Below are positions 7,505 through 16,954 of a DNA stretch of 64,000 nucleotides, one piece after another (the stretch's first letter is position 1; each line of letters starts with the position of its first letter). Origin of the DNA: JBBIRW01 sp037441565 (GTDB lineage Bacteria > Desulfobacterota > JBBIRW01); assembly GCA_037441565.1 (NCBI GenBank), contig JBBIRW010000001.1:248001-312000 (forward strand), given 5' to 3'. The notes below the pieces were generated by a model. The model did no database searches, was not told where the DNA came from, and saw nothing but the letters and a program-made list of their open reading frames with translations. The position numbers and the translations under genes were made by a program.

Positions 7505-8710
7505 ATGTCTATAAGCACTATAGAAGAAGTCCTTGAGGATATCAAATCGGGCAAGATGATAATCCTTGTGGATGATGAAGACAGGGAAAATGAAGGAGAT
7601 ATTGTAGTGGCAGCTGAGAAAATAACACCCGAGCATATCAATTTTATGGCCAAATATGCAAGAGGTCTTATCTGTCTCACAATAACTGAAGAAAGGGCAA
7701 AAAGGCTTCAGCTCCCGCTGATGGTGCCGGAAAACACATCACCCTATAAGACAGCCTTTACTGTATCCATTGAGGCCAAGAAGGGTATAACAACAGGAAT
7801 ATCAGCCGCGGATAGGGCAAAGACCATCCTGACAGCTATTTCAGATGATGCAGGACCCGATGATCTTGCAAGACCGGGTCATATCTTTCCCATAATTGCA
7901 AAAAATGGCGGGGTTCTTGTGAGGACAGGACATACCGAGGGCTCTGTTGATCTTGCGAAGCTTGCTGGACTGAAGCCTGCGGGTGTAATCTGCGAGATTA
8001 TGAATGATGATGGGTCGATGGCAAGGCTGCCTGATCTTGAGAGATTTGCTGAGAAACATGGATTGAGGATGGCGACAATAGCAGATCTTGTAAGATACAG
8101 AATGAGGACGGAAAGGCTGGTATACAGGATTGCGGAAACAGTTATCCCCACAGAATTTGCCGGAGAGTTTAAAGCTATCCTTTATGGCACCCATGTTGAT
8201 GAAAATAATCATATTGCCATGGTAAAGGGGGAGATAAACCCTGAGGAGGAGACCCTTGTAAGGGTCCATTCAAGGTGCCTGACAGGTGATGTGTTTCAAT
8301 CGAAAAGGTGCGATTGTGGCTCGCAGCTGAGAAGATCCATGGAGATGATAGATAAGGAAGGAAAAGGCATTTTTCTCTATATGAATCAAGAAGGGAGGGG
8401 GATAGGACTTGTCAATAAATTCAAAGCATATATGCTTCAGGACATGGGTTATGATACCGTAGAGGCCAATCACAAACTCGGATTTAAGGAAGATCTGAGG
8501 AATTATGGTATAGGAGCACAGATCCTTGTTGATCTGGGTATAAGAAAGATAAAGTTGCTTACCAATAATCCAAGGAAGATTGTGGGACTTGAAGGCTATG
8601 GACTGCGTGTTGTAAAAAGGGTTCCGATAGAAATCCAGCCAAACGAGATCAACCTTAAATATTTAAAGGCAAAGAAGGAGAAGATGGGACATCTTCTTAA
8701 TTTGAAATAA
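7505..8710 (+). CDS. ribBA: Bifunctional 3,4-dihydroxy-2-butanone-4-phosphate synthase / GTP cyclohydrolase II
   Basis: At 401 residues this is a full-length RibBA fusion. The N-terminal RibB half has the acidic loop DDEDRENEGD (23-32) and the RTGHTEGSVDLA motif; the C-terminal RibA half has the zinc cysteines 258, 269 and 271 (RCLTGD...RCDCGSQL) and YMNQEGRGIGL. The halves open riboflavin synthesis from ribulose 5-phosphate and GTP respectively. It follows ogt after 25 bases with a GGGAGGG site before ATG. The short spacer leaves no room for an FMN riboswitch directly upstream, and none of the other rib genes is in the window. Confidence 0.96.
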   Translation: MSISTIEEVLEDIKSGKMIILVDDEDRENEGDIVVAAEKITPEHINFMAKYARGLICLTITEERAKRLQLPLMVPENTSPYKTAFTVSIEAKKGITTGISAADRAKTILTAISDDAGPDDLARPGHIFPIIAKNGGVLVRTGHTEGSVDLAKLAGLKPAGVICEIMNDDGSMARLPDLERFAEKHGLRMATIADLVRYRMRTERLVYRIAETVIPTEFAGEFKAILYGTHVDENNHIAMVKGEINPEEETLVRVHSRCLTGDVFQSKRCDCGSQLRRSMEMIDKEGKGIFLYMNQEGRGIGLVNKFKAYMLQDMGYDTVEANHKLGFKEDLRNYGIGAQILVDLGIRKIKLLTNNPRKIVGLEGYGLRVVKRVPIEIQPNEINLKYLKAKKEKMGHLLNLK

Positions 8711-8722
8711 AAGGGGGATTTT

Positions 8723-9901
8723 ATGACTGGAAAAGGGATTTTTACTATGAAAAGGCTGATATTAATTGTTACACTTATTTCCCTTCTTGCAATCATATCA
8801 AATTCCGCATCTGCTGATGAATGGGGCTATATTATAATTCCAAAAGGAAAATCCCTAAAAATCGGTTTTGGTGCTGCCCTTTCAGGGGACTATGCAACAC
8901 TTGGAATGGGTGAAAGGAATGGGGTTGAAATGGCTGTATCGGAGAAGAAGAGTATTAAGGGGTTTCCGCTGGAACTTGAAATTGGTGATGATCAGTGCGA
9001 GGGAGCCCCATCAGTTGCACTTGCCGAGAGATTTGGTGCGGATCCTCTTATTGTTGGTGTTATAGGATTTATGTGCAGTGGTGGATCCATCCCTGCATCC
9101 GATGCTCTGAATAGATATAAAAAGGTTATGATCTCTCCATCCTCAACTGCTGATGCCCTCACAGCGAGGGGGCTTCAGAACGTTTTCAGGACATGCTGGA
9201 ATGATAGGATTCAGGGAAGGGTTGCAGCAGAGTTTGCCCTCAAGCAGGGATGGAAAAGGGCTGCGGTAATTCACGACAAGAGTGCATATGGACAGGGTAT
9301 AGCTGATGAATTTAAGAGTAATTTTGAGAATGGAAAAGGTAGTGTTATCTCTTATGAGGGGATAACAAGAGGTGATAAGGATTTCCGTGCTATCCTTACC
9401 AAGGTGAGGAAAAAGCAGCCTGATGTGATATATTTCGGAGGAATGGCTGCGGAAGGAGCACTTATTTCAAGGCAGAAGGTTGATGTGGGTATAAAAGTAC
9501 CGATGATTGGTCCTGATGGACTTCATGATGTTAAGGATTTTATCGAGGGAGGAGGGGAAAGCACAGAAGGCCAATTTGTTACCTTTTCAAAGGAACCCGT
9601 AGGACAGAAATATAAGGATTGGAAAGCCAGATTTGAGGGTAAATATAAATATATGGGTCCATTTGATGCACATGCCTACGATGCGGCATGGGTTCTTATG
9701 AAGGCAATAGAGAATGTAGCTATCGTTGAGGAAGACGGATCATTGAAGATCGGAAAAAAGGCACTTGCTGATGAGATAAGGAAGATTTCACATGATGGTA
9801 TAACAGGAAAGATAAAATTTGATAAAAGGGGAGATCGAGTTGGTGTTGAGGTTGTTGTGAAAAAAGTCATGAATAGAAAATTTGTGGAGGTCTGGCCATA
9901 A
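8723..9901 (+). CDS. livK: Periplasmic branched-chain amino acid-type substrate-binding protein of ABC importer
   Basis: This protein (392 residues) has a Sec-type signal peptide (KRLILIVTLISLLAI, cleaved near ASA-DE) and the peripheral-binding type I fold of Leu/Ile/Val receptors: IGFGAALSGDYATLG, DDQCEGAPSVALA, and the domain-linking AAVIHDKSAYGQG. It delivers a ligand to the LivHM permease encoded just downstream. Ligand identity is not fixed by sequence; this family also takes amides, aromatic acids and short carboxylates, which would suit the neighbouring acyl-CoA genes. The first ATG has an AAGGGGGA site; an internal ATG at 8747 is an alternative start. Confidence 0.9.
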   Translation: MTGKGIFTMKRLILIVTLISLLAIISNSASADEWGYIIIPKGKSLKIGFGAALSGDYATLGMGERNGVEMAVSEKKSIKGFPLELEIGDDQCEGAPSVALAERFGADPLIVGVIGFMCSGGSIPASDALNRYKKVMISPSSTADALTARGLQNVFRTCWNDRIQGRVAAEFALKQGWKRAAVIHDKSAYGQGIADEFKSNFENGKGSVISYEGITRGDKDFRAILTKVRKKQPDVIYFGGMAAEGALISRQKVDVGIKVPMIGPDGLHDVKDFIEGGGESTEGQFVTFSKEPVGQKYKDWKARFEGKYKYMGPFDAHAYDAAWVLMKAIENVAIVEEDGSLKIGKKALADEIRKISHDGITGKIKFDKRGDRVGVEVVVKKVMNRKFVEVWP

Positions 9902-10815
9902 TGGAGATGGAGCTCTGGCTGGAACAGATTATCAATGGTCTTACCGTTGGAGGAGTGTACGCACTTATTGCCCTTGGATATACAATGGTATATGGTATCC
10001 TCCTCATGATCAATTTTGCGCATGGTGAAATTTTCATGATCGGTGCCTATGCAGGATACTTTATGTTAACAACACTTCTTGCAACCGCAGCAGGGCAGTT
10101 CAGCAGAGCCTTTGCCCTTCTTTTAGCAATAGTTTCTGCGATGATTGCATCTTCGGTTCTTGCAATCCTGCTTGAAAGGGTTGTATACAGACCGTTGAGG
10201 AATGCGCCGCGCCTTGCAGCATTAATAAGCGCCATAGGGGCATCAATCTTTCTTCAAAACATGGTGCTTTTGCTTGCAGGACCACGGATGAAGATATATC
10301 CGGATGTATTTCCAAGTGGAAGCATTGATCTTGGATATATTTCAATTTCCTATATAAGAGCTTTTATAATAATCCTCTCCATATTCCTCATGATTGTTCT
10401 ATACATTTTTGTTCAAAAAACAAAAACAGGCAAATGCATGAGGGCTGTTGCTGAGGATATGGAAGCAGCATCCCTGATGGGTATTGATGTTGATCGAATA
10501 ATTGTAACGACCTTTTTTCTTGGCGCTGTTATGGCTGGTGCAGCAGGTGTTATGGTAGGCATCTACTATACGCAGATAAATCATATGATGGGTTTCATTC
10601 CCGGTATAAAGGCATTTACTGCAGCCGTACTCGGAGGTATCGGGAATATTCCTGGTGCCATGCTGGGCGGTTTCTTTATAGGAGTTGCAGAAACAATTGG
10701 TGCACAGATACTGCCTGCAGAATACAAAGATGTCATTGCATTCAGCATTTTGGTTCTACTCTTAATTTTTAGACCAACAGGATTACTTGGCGAAGTTATA
10801 ACCAGAAGGTCTTAG
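9901..10815 (+). CDS. livH: Branched-chain amino acid-type ABC transporter permease LivH
   Basis: This 304-residue hydrophobic protein has about eight membrane helices and LivH-type signatures: INGLTVGGVYALIALGYTM at the N-terminus, MINFAHGEIFMIGAY, and the cytoplasmic ATPase-contact loop MRAVAEDMEAASLMGID. It forms the inner-membrane channel with LivM. Its ATG overlaps the last base of the binding-protein stop (TAATGG), so translation is likely coupled. The C-terminus ends with the usual FRPTGLLGE motif. Confidence 0.94.
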   Translation: MEMELWLEQIINGLTVGGVYALIALGYTMVYGILLMINFAHGEIFMIGAYAGYFMLTTLLATAAGQFSRAFALLLAIVSAMIASSVLAILLERVVYRPLRNAPRLAALISAIGASIFLQNMVLLLAGPRMKIYPDVFPSGSIDLGYISISYIRAFIIILSIFLMIVLYIFVQKTKTGKCMRAVAEDMEAASLMGIDVDRIIVTTFFLGAVMAGAAGVMVGIYYTQINHMMGFIPGIKAFTAAVLGGIGNIPGAMLGGFFIGVAETIGAQILPAEYKDVIAFSILVLLLIFRPTGLLGEVITRRS

Positions 10816-10832
10816 ATTCTTTATTGTAAGAT

Positions 10833-11825
10833 ATGAAGAGCTTCACTGGTTTAGTTTTTCAGAAAGGAATCTTTGATCTTTTTAAAAAGCTTCATCCCTC
10901 AGTGAAGGCTTTTATTACTATTTCTTTTTTTATTATTCTCCCCTTTTTTGTTGGTCCATATTGGTCGCATGTTCTCGGTTATATTGCACTCTATGCACTT
11001 CTCGGGATAGGTCTTAATATCGTCGTCGGGTTTGCAGGCCTTCTCGACCTTGGGTATGTTGCCTTCTTTGCAGTTGGTGCTTATACATATGCGATGCTCG
11101 CATCCCCACACTTCGGATATCATTTTTCCTTTTGGATGCTAATTCCATTATGCCTTGCACTTGGTGCAATTACAGGGGTGCTGATTGGAATATCTGTTTT
11201 GAGAATGAGGGGGGACTATCTGGCGATTGTTACACTTGGTTTTGGGGAGATTATAAGAATATTAATAAATAATATGGATAAACTGACCAATGGTCCCAAG
11301 GGAATATGGCAGATTGATCCGCCGGAAATATTTTCCCATAAGTTAATAAGACCCATTGAGTACTATTATCTGATATTGATTTTCTGCATTGTCTCCTTTT
11401 TTATTATGAACAGATTGAGCAATTCCCGAATAGGAAGGGCATGGATAGCAATGAGAGAAGATGAGGAAGCAGCTCAGGCAATGGGTGTCGATATCCTTAA
11501 GTATAAACTTCTTGCCTTTGGAACAGGTGCTGCATTTGCGGGAGTCGGTGGTATTATATTTGCTGCGCGCCAGGGCTCGATCTTCCCTGCGGATTTTACA
11601 CTGATGGTTTCCATAAATGTCCTGCTTATAGTTATATTAGGTGGTATGGGAAGCATTACAGGCATTATTCTTGGTTCCTTTATTCTTGTGGGTCTGCCCG
11701 AGGTGTTAAGAGCGCTCAGGGATTACAGGCTTCTTATCTTCGGAGCACTTCTTATAATTGTGATGATTTTCAGACCTGAAGGGTTTATAAAAGCAAGAAG
11801 AAGAAAGTTATCTATAAAGACATAA
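10833..11825 (+). CDS. livM: Branched-chain amino acid-type ABC transporter permease LivM
   Basis: The protein (330 residues) is the second permease of the Liv-type importer. It shows NIVVGFAGLLDLGYVAFFAVGAY, the ATPase-contact loop IAMREDEEAAQAMGVD, and a terminal IFRPEG. The N-terminal 25 residues are hydrophilic before the first helix. It lies 17 bases after livH with only a weak ribosome-binding site and two bases before the fused ATPase gene, so the four genes form one operon. Confidence 0.94.
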   Translation: MKSFTGLVFQKGIFDLFKKLHPSVKAFITISFFIILPFFVGPYWSHVLGYIALYALLGIGLNIVVGFAGLLDLGYVAFFAVGAYTYAMLASPHFGYHFSFWMLIPLCLALGAITGVLIGISVLRMRGDYLAIVTLGFGEIIRILINNMDKLTNGPKGIWQIDPPEIFSHKLIRPIEYYYLILIFCIVSFFIMNRLSNSRIGRAWIAMREDEEAAQAMGVDILKYKLLAFGTGAAFAGVGGIIFAARQGSIFPADFTLMVSINVLLIVILGGMGSITGIILGSFILVGLPEVLRALRDYRLLIFGALLIIVMIFRPEGFIKARRRKLSIKT

Positions 11826-11827
11826 AA

Positions 11828-13351
11828 ATGGGCGGATATATTCTGGAGGCAAGAGGCATAACAAAGAAGTTTGGCGGATTGATGGCGCTTAGGGATGTGG
11901 ATCTTTTTGTGGAGGAGGGATCCATTACAGGATTGATAGGTCCTAATGGTGCGGGAAAAACGACACTCTTCAATATAATTACGGGGGTTTACAAGCCTGA
12001 TGCGGGAAGGATTTTTTTCAAAGGAAGGGATATAACGGGTCTTAAACCGAATAAGATCACAGAGCTTGGGATCGCAAGAACATTTCAGAATATACGGCTT
12101 TTTTCAAACATGACCGTGCTTGAAAACATACTGGTTGGAGAGCATAGCAGACTCCGTTCCTCGCTTATTTCTGCAATAATAAGAAATAGGGCAACCGTTG
12201 AGGAGGAATTTAATGCTTATAGAAGTGCGATGAAGCTGCTTGAAGATGTTGAGCTTGTGGGGAAAGAGGATTATTATGCAAAACATCTTCCTTATGGTGA
12301 TCAAAGGCGTCTTGAGCTTGCAAGGGCTATTGCCACCCAGCCGAGGCTTCTCCTGCTTGATGAACCAACAGCAGGAATGAATCTGGAAGAAACAATTCGA
12401 ATCATGCGACTTATTCAGAGGCTACGAGATCAATTTAATCTTACGATCATTGTTATAGAGCATGATATGCGGGTAATTATGGATATATGTGATAGAGTTG
12501 TGGTTCTTGATTATGGTGAAAAGATAGCTGAAGGAACTCCATCTGAGATACAGAGGGATAAAAGGGTAATAGAAGCTTACCTCGGGAAAGAAACGGATGA
12601 ATGGGTTTTTGAATCTTCTTCATGTGTTAATTATGGAAAATATCTACTGGAAGTGGATTCTGTGGATGCTTATTATGGTGAAATTCAAGCTTTAAGGAAC
12701 GTATCAATTAATGTTTGCGAAGGAGAGATAGTTGCTCTTCTTGGTTCAAATGGGGCAGGGAAGACTACAACACTCAAGGTGATATCGGGTATCTTGAAAC
12801 CAAGAAAGGGTAGCGTAAGATTTGATGGAAGCAGGATTGAAAATATAAGTCCATTTGAGATAACGAGAAGGGGAGTGGGTCACGTCCCGGAGGGAAGGAG
12901 GATCTTTTCAAGACTCACTGTAGAAGAGAATCTTGAAATAGGTGCTGCTTTCAGAAATGACAGGAAGGGAGTTGAAAATGATAAGGAAATGGTATTCAGT
13001 CTTTTTCCTCGATTGAAGGAAAGAAGGAAGCAGATTGCAGGGACCCTCTCTGGCGGTGAACAGCAGATGCTAGCAATAGGAAGGACCCTGATGGGCAAAC
13101 CAAAGATGCTGCTCCTTGATGAACCATCCCTTGGTCTTTCACCACTTCTTGTGCAAACAATATTCAAGACTATTGTAGAGATTAATAGAAATGGCACATC
13201 TGTCTTGCTGGTTGAACAGAATGCACGTATTGCACTTCTTGTTTCGTCCAGGGCTTATGTGATGCAAACCGGAGAAATTGTGCTTCATGATAATTCGAAG
13301 AATCTTCTTAACAATGAGATGGTTAGAAAGAGATATCTCGGGGAGGAGTAA
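11828..13351 (+). CDS. livGF: Fused LivG-LivF ATPase of branched-chain amino acid-type ABC importer
   Basis: At 507 residues this single protein carries both ATPases normally encoded by separate livG and livF genes. The first half (1-255) is LivG-like with Walker A GPNGAGKTT (38-46), Walker B LLLLDEP and TIIVIEHDMR; its ABC signature is degenerate (PYGDQRR, about 155-161). After a linker at about 256-271, the second half is LivF-like (YLLEVDSVDAYYGEIQAL), with Walker A GSNGAGKTT (306-314), an intact LSGGEQQ signature and VEQNAR. Reading is continuous with no stop or internal start needed. The fusion fixes the G:F heterodimer at 1:1. It starts two bases after livM. Confidence 0.95.
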   Translation: MGGYILEARGITKKFGGLMALRDVDLFVEEGSITGLIGPNGAGKTTLFNIITGVYKPDAGRIFFKGRDITGLKPNKITELGIARTFQNIRLFSNMTVLENILVGEHSRLRSSLISAIIRNRATVEEEFNAYRSAMKLLEDVELVGKEDYYAKHLPYGDQRRLELARAIATQPRLLLLDEPTAGMNLEETIRIMRLIQRLRDQFNLTIIVIEHDMRVIMDICDRVVVLDYGEKIAEGTPSEIQRDKRVIEAYLGKETDEWVFESSSCVNYGKYLLEVDSVDAYYGEIQALRNVSINVCEGEIVALLGSNGAGKTTTLKVISGILKPRKGSVRFDGSRIENISPFEITRRGVGHVPEGRRIFSRLTVEENLEIGAAFRNDRKGVENDKEMVFSLFPRLKERRKQIAGTLSGGEQQMLAIGRTLMGKPKMLLLDEPSLGLSPLLVQTIFKTIVEINRNGTSVLLVEQNARIALLVSSRAYVMQTGEIVLHDNSKNLLNNEMVRKRYLGEE

Positions 13352-13390
13352 TTTTTTAATATGTAAATCTCCTAAAATGGAGGAAGATAG

Positions 13391-14734
13391 ATGGAGCGAA
13401 TTCCCGAAACCAGGCCAAAATCTGTTTACATACAAACATTTGGCTGTCAGATGAATGAGCATGACAGTGAAATAATGCTTTCCTTCCTTCAGGATCTCGG
13501 TTATTGGCCTGTTGATTCATGGGAAGATGCTGATCTAATTATAGTAAATACATGTAGTATCAGGGAAAAGGCAGAGCTCAAAGTTTACAGTACACTGGGA
13601 AGATTCAAGGAATTGAAGGAAAAGAGAAAGGGTCTTATTCTTGGTGTGGCAGGATGTGTAGCGCAGCAGGAAGGCGAAGGTATTCTGAAAAAGGCACCAT
13701 TTGTTGACCTTGTACTGGGGACAGATTCGATCTACCGAATACATGAAATAATTCCCGAGATTGAAAAAGGTAGAAGCAAAAAGGTGGATACCCTTCTTCA
13801 CTCTACTGATGAAAAAACAATATCATTGAAAAAAATCAGTCCAAGCTCACCTGTAAAATCATACGTGACAATCATGCAGGGTTGTGATAATTATTGCGCA
13901 TACTGTATTGTTCCATATGTGAGGGGTTCCGAAAGGAGCAGGTCGAGCAGAGAAATAATAGATGAAGTTAAGAAACTTGCTGCAGCCGGCATTAAAGAGA
14001 TAATGCTTCTCGGACAGAATGTAAACTCATACGGAAAAAAGATATCTGGCGAAATGGGATTTCCTGAGTTACTCTATGAGCTTGATAAAATCGATGGAAT
14101 TGAAAGGATTCGCTTCACTACATCACATCCGAAGGATATGAGCGATGAACTTATAAATTGTTTTGGTTTACTCAAGAAGCTGTGCGAGCATCTACACTTG
14201 CCCGTGCAATCGGGATCAAACAGGGTTCTTCAGTTAATGGGAAGGGGGTATACAAGAGAACATTATCTTGAGCTGATTAGAAAGGTAAGGATGGTTTGCC
14301 CATCCATTAGTATAACTACAGATATTATTGTTGGATTCCCTGGTGAAAGCGAAAGGGATTTTGAGGAGACACTGAATCTCATAAAGGAAGTGGAGTTCGA
14401 CAGTATTTTCTCTTTTAAGTTTTCCCCGCGACCTGGAACTGCTGCTGCTAAATTACCGGATCAGATCTGTGAAGAGATAAAGTCTGAAAGGCTTCATATC
14501 CTTCAATCCTTACAAAAGGAGATTACACTGAAGAAGAACATTCAATATGAGGGCAGGAAAGAGGAAGTGTTAGTGGAGGGAAGGAGTAAAAGGGGAAAAG
14601 AAATGTTTCAGGGAAGAACGAGAACAAACCGTGTCGTTAATTTCCACGGAGGGGATGATCTTGTAGGAAAGCTTGTACATGTTAAAATTAAAAGGGCTTT
14701 TCAGAATTCGCTCTTCGGGGAGCTAATAATGTAA
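13391..14734 (+). CDS. miaB: tRNA-2-methylthio-N6-dimethylallyladenosine synthase MiaB
   Basis: This 447-residue methylthiotransferase adds the 2-methylthio group to i6A37 of tRNAs. The N-terminal UPF0004 domain has Cys19, Cys55 and Cys89 for the auxiliary [4Fe-4S] cluster; the radical-SAM motif is Cys165, Cys169 and Cys172 (CDNYCAYC). SYVTIMQGC, LGQNVNSYG and a C-terminal TRAM domain (about 380-445) agree with MiaB rather than RimO or MtaB. It follows the transporter operon after 39 bases that include a GGAGGAAG site. Confidence 0.96.
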   Translation: MERIPETRPKSVYIQTFGCQMNEHDSEIMLSFLQDLGYWPVDSWEDADLIIVNTCSIREKAELKVYSTLGRFKELKEKRKGLILGVAGCVAQQEGEGILKKAPFVDLVLGTDSIYRIHEIIPEIEKGRSKKVDTLLHSTDEKTISLKKISPSSPVKSYVTIMQGCDNYCAYCIVPYVRGSERSRSSREIIDEVKKLAAAGIKEIMLLGQNVNSYGKKISGEMGFPELLYELDKIDGIERIRFTTSHPKDMSDELINCFGLLKKLCEHLHLPVQSGSNRVLQLMGRGYTREHYLELIRKVRMVCPSISITTDIIVGFPGESERDFEETLNLIKEVEFDSIFSFKFSPRPGTAAAKLPDQICEEIKSERLHILQSLQKEITLKKNIQYEGRKEEVLVEGRSKRGKEMFQGRTRTNRVVNFHGGDDLVGKLVHVKIKRAFQNSLFGELIM

Positions 14735-14745
14735 AGGGAGTTTCG

Positions 14746-15138
14746 GTGCAAAGAAAGATCATGAATATTATTAATCTATGGGTGCCTGTTTTTCTTTACG
14801 CGCTTTTTATCTTTTTCCTTTCATCAAGGCCATATGGTAAATCATTATCCCTGTTCCCTGCAAGCGATAAAATTGTTCATATAGTGGAATATTCAATCCT
14901 GGGTTTTCTGATTTGCAGAGCGTTAAAATTCAGCTTTATCTCAATGAGTAATTTCTGGGTTATGTCTATTTCAATTGCTGTTAGTGCTCTCTATGGGATA
15001 AGTGATGAAATACATCAGTTTTTTGTTCCTTATAGAACAGCGGATGCACTGGATGCGATCGCGGATTTTGGCGGTTCATTTCTCGGTGTAATCTGTTGTA
15101 TGAGATACTATTATAGAGGTTATAGTGGGAAAAATTAA
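14746..15138 (+). CDS. VanZ-like family membrane protein
   Basis: The 130-residue protein has four predicted membrane segments. VanZ-family features are the N-terminal WVPVFLYALFIFFLSS helix, SDKIVHIVEYSILGFL and the acidic GISDEIHQFFVPYRTADALDAIADFGGSFLG loop, shown here in part. The exact role of VanZ-like proteins outside glycopeptide resistance is unknown. Translation probably starts at GTG, six bases after GGGAG. Its end overlaps the next gene by 14 bases. Confidence 0.85.
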   Translation: MQRKIMNIINLWVPVFLYALFIFFLSSRPYGKSLSLFPASDKIVHIVEYSILGFLICRALKFSFISMSNFWVMSISIAVSALYGISDEIHQFFVPYRTADALDAIADFGGSFLGVICCMRYYYRGYSGKN

Positions 15139-16936
15139 GATTCTCTTATTTGAGAGATATCTGGATGCAGCAGGCATATTCAAGGGATTCCTTGAAACTG
15201 AGGGATATCATGTAGTTAGTGTATCAAGAGAAAAGGAGCTATTTGACCTCCTGAAGAAGGGGGATATCGATATTCTTATTATCAATCTTGCAGGACAGGA
15301 AGGTCAGATTTTTTACATAATTGAGTGCTTGAAAGGCATTGTACATAAAGAAGACATTATCATAATTGTTGATTTTTCTAACAAAAATCTGATGAGAACA
15401 GTTGGTGAGCTTATAAGGAAAGGGATCAGAAACCTTATTCCTTCGAATTTATCTACGTCAGAATTAAAAACATTTATTGAAAAGGTTTATCAGCAGAAAA
15501 ACCTCAGAGGGGAGTTTCAGAAGTTATTCGAGGAAACGATGGAATTCTGGGAGCTGGCTTCTCTTTATCAGAAGGGTGTAGGACTCCTTTCCCTTGATAA
15601 CCCGGAACTGATTCCAAGGATGATTATTAAGCTCCTTTCGGAACAGACAGATGCATTCGGTGGTGTATTGTTTTTAAAATCTGATCTCGATGATGGAAGA
15701 TACGATGAGCACACAAGTTATTTCATAAATGATTTCACAGGGAGCAGGGAATCTTGTCTCATCATGAATGAGAAGGAAGGAATATTTGATGAGGGTAAAA
15801 GAATGACACTCTTTCTGAAGATCATGGGTGAGATCGCAGGCATAATAGATCTTTATAAAGATCCTGAAACAGGTTGCTTCAACATGGATGACTTTCGCAG
15901 GGCAAATCTCATGGGAAAATTTGCTTCCATTGCTATGCAGATCTTCCTCAGGTTGAGAAATGCTGCAAAGGCTTATATAAAGGATGAAAGGGGCATTTGC
16001 TATTCCTATCCATTTTTCAGAGAATTCGTTATAAAGGAAATACAGAAGTCAAGAAGACATAAAAGACCAATGGCCCTGGCAGTTATTAAGATCTTAACAT
16101 CAAATGAGAAGACAAGAGGCATATCATTTGAAGGGTTTATTCATGAGATCCTCTCCATTATGGTAAAGACATTCAGGGACTCTGATATTTTTTGCAGGGT
16201 TGATCGCGATGAATATCTTTTAATTCTTCCTGAAACAGACTATATGGGATCACTGATTGCTATAAGACGATTTGAAAAGAATGTGGAGGACTATATTTCA
16301 AGATACAGGGGTGATCTTTTATCGTCAATAAGAATAGTAGGGAGGTCAGTGTCATGTCCGAAAGATGGTGAAGAAATTTCAATTCTTGAAAGGGAGCTTG
16401 ATAGAAAATTTCAGGCTGCAAAACAGAGTCTCTACTGGAAATCAGATTTATCAGAGAAAAACCTCTGGGATGTTTTTCATAATATCTTTTCCATTCCTGA
16501 AATTGATCCTGTTATTTCAAAATCAGCAAAACTGATGCTAACTGATGATGAGTTGGAGAGAATTCACCGCTTTATTATTGAGGATATGATAGGAATAAAT
16601 TATAAAGCATTACTTTATATTTTATCATATAACTTCCCGGAAAACATAAATATTTCCATGTTGCCATTAAAAAGTGACAGCTCTGTTAAGATATATTTTC
16701 TGGGACACGGAGGCGGTGAGAGATTTGATCATGGGGCTTTTTTCCCAATCAAGGTGGAAGATGAGAAATTACTGATAAACAGGGCATGTATCTATTTAAC
16801 AGAAGATTCAGCTTATGCGCTCCTTGGAAAGAAAATGGAGAATGGCTGGAACGTTTTTCATACATCAGATGAATATCTTGTTGAGAGACTTATTTATAAA
16901 GTGCAGGAAGAATATAAGCTACAGCTTCAACTTTGA
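15125..16936 (+). CDS. Degenerate receiver / GAF-like / pseudo-GGDEF signalling protein
   Basis: This 603-residue protein looks like a signalling protein whose catalytic residues have decayed. Residues 4-125 follow the receiver fold, but the phospho-acceptor position is Asn54 (ILIINLAG). Residues 140-280 are GAF-like. Residues 290-390 follow a GGDEF domain (RRHKRPMALAVIKI, then CRVDRDEYLLILPE at 357-370), where the GGDEF signature reads DRDEY, so cyclase activity is unlikely. The last 150 residues are not recognised. It starts at GTG with an AGAGG site, overlapping the VanZ-like gene, and is followed by another atypical receiver protein. A protein-protein or nucleotide-sensing scaffold role is inferred. 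Confidence 0.7.
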   Translation: MGKIKILLFERYLDAAGIFKGFLETEGYHVVSVSREKELFDLLKKGDIDILIINLAGQEGQIFYIIECLKGIVHKEDIIIIVDFSNKNLMRTVGELIRKGIRNLIPSNLSTSELKTFIEKVYQQKNLRGEFQKLFEETMEFWELASLYQKGVGLLSLDNPELIPRMIIKLLSEQTDAFGGVLFLKSDLDDGRYDEHTSYFINDFTGSRESCLIMNEKEGIFDEGKRMTLFLKIMGEIAGIIDLYKDPETGCFNMDDFRRANLMGKFASIAMQIFLRLRNAAKAYIKDERGICYSYPFFREFVIKEIQKSRRHKRPMALAVIKILTSNEKTRGISFEGFIHEILSIMVKTFRDSDIFCRVDRDEYLLILPETDYMGSLIAIRRFEKNVEDYISRYRGDLLSSIRIVGRSVSCPKDGEEISILERELDRKFQAAKQSLYWKSDLSEKNLWDVFHNIFSIPEIDPVISKSAKLMLTDDELERIHRFIIEDMIGINYKALLYILSYNFPENINISMLPLKSDSSVKIYFLGHGGGERFDHGAFFPIKVEDEKLLINRACIYLTEDSAYALLGKKMENGWNVFHTSDEYLVERLIYKVQEEYKLQLQL

Positions 16937-16954
16937 TTTAGAATTATTTGATAT

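Noticed and set aside
7479..7505. FMN riboswitch before ribBA
   Set aside because: Only 25 bases separate ogt and ribBA, too few for the aptamer.
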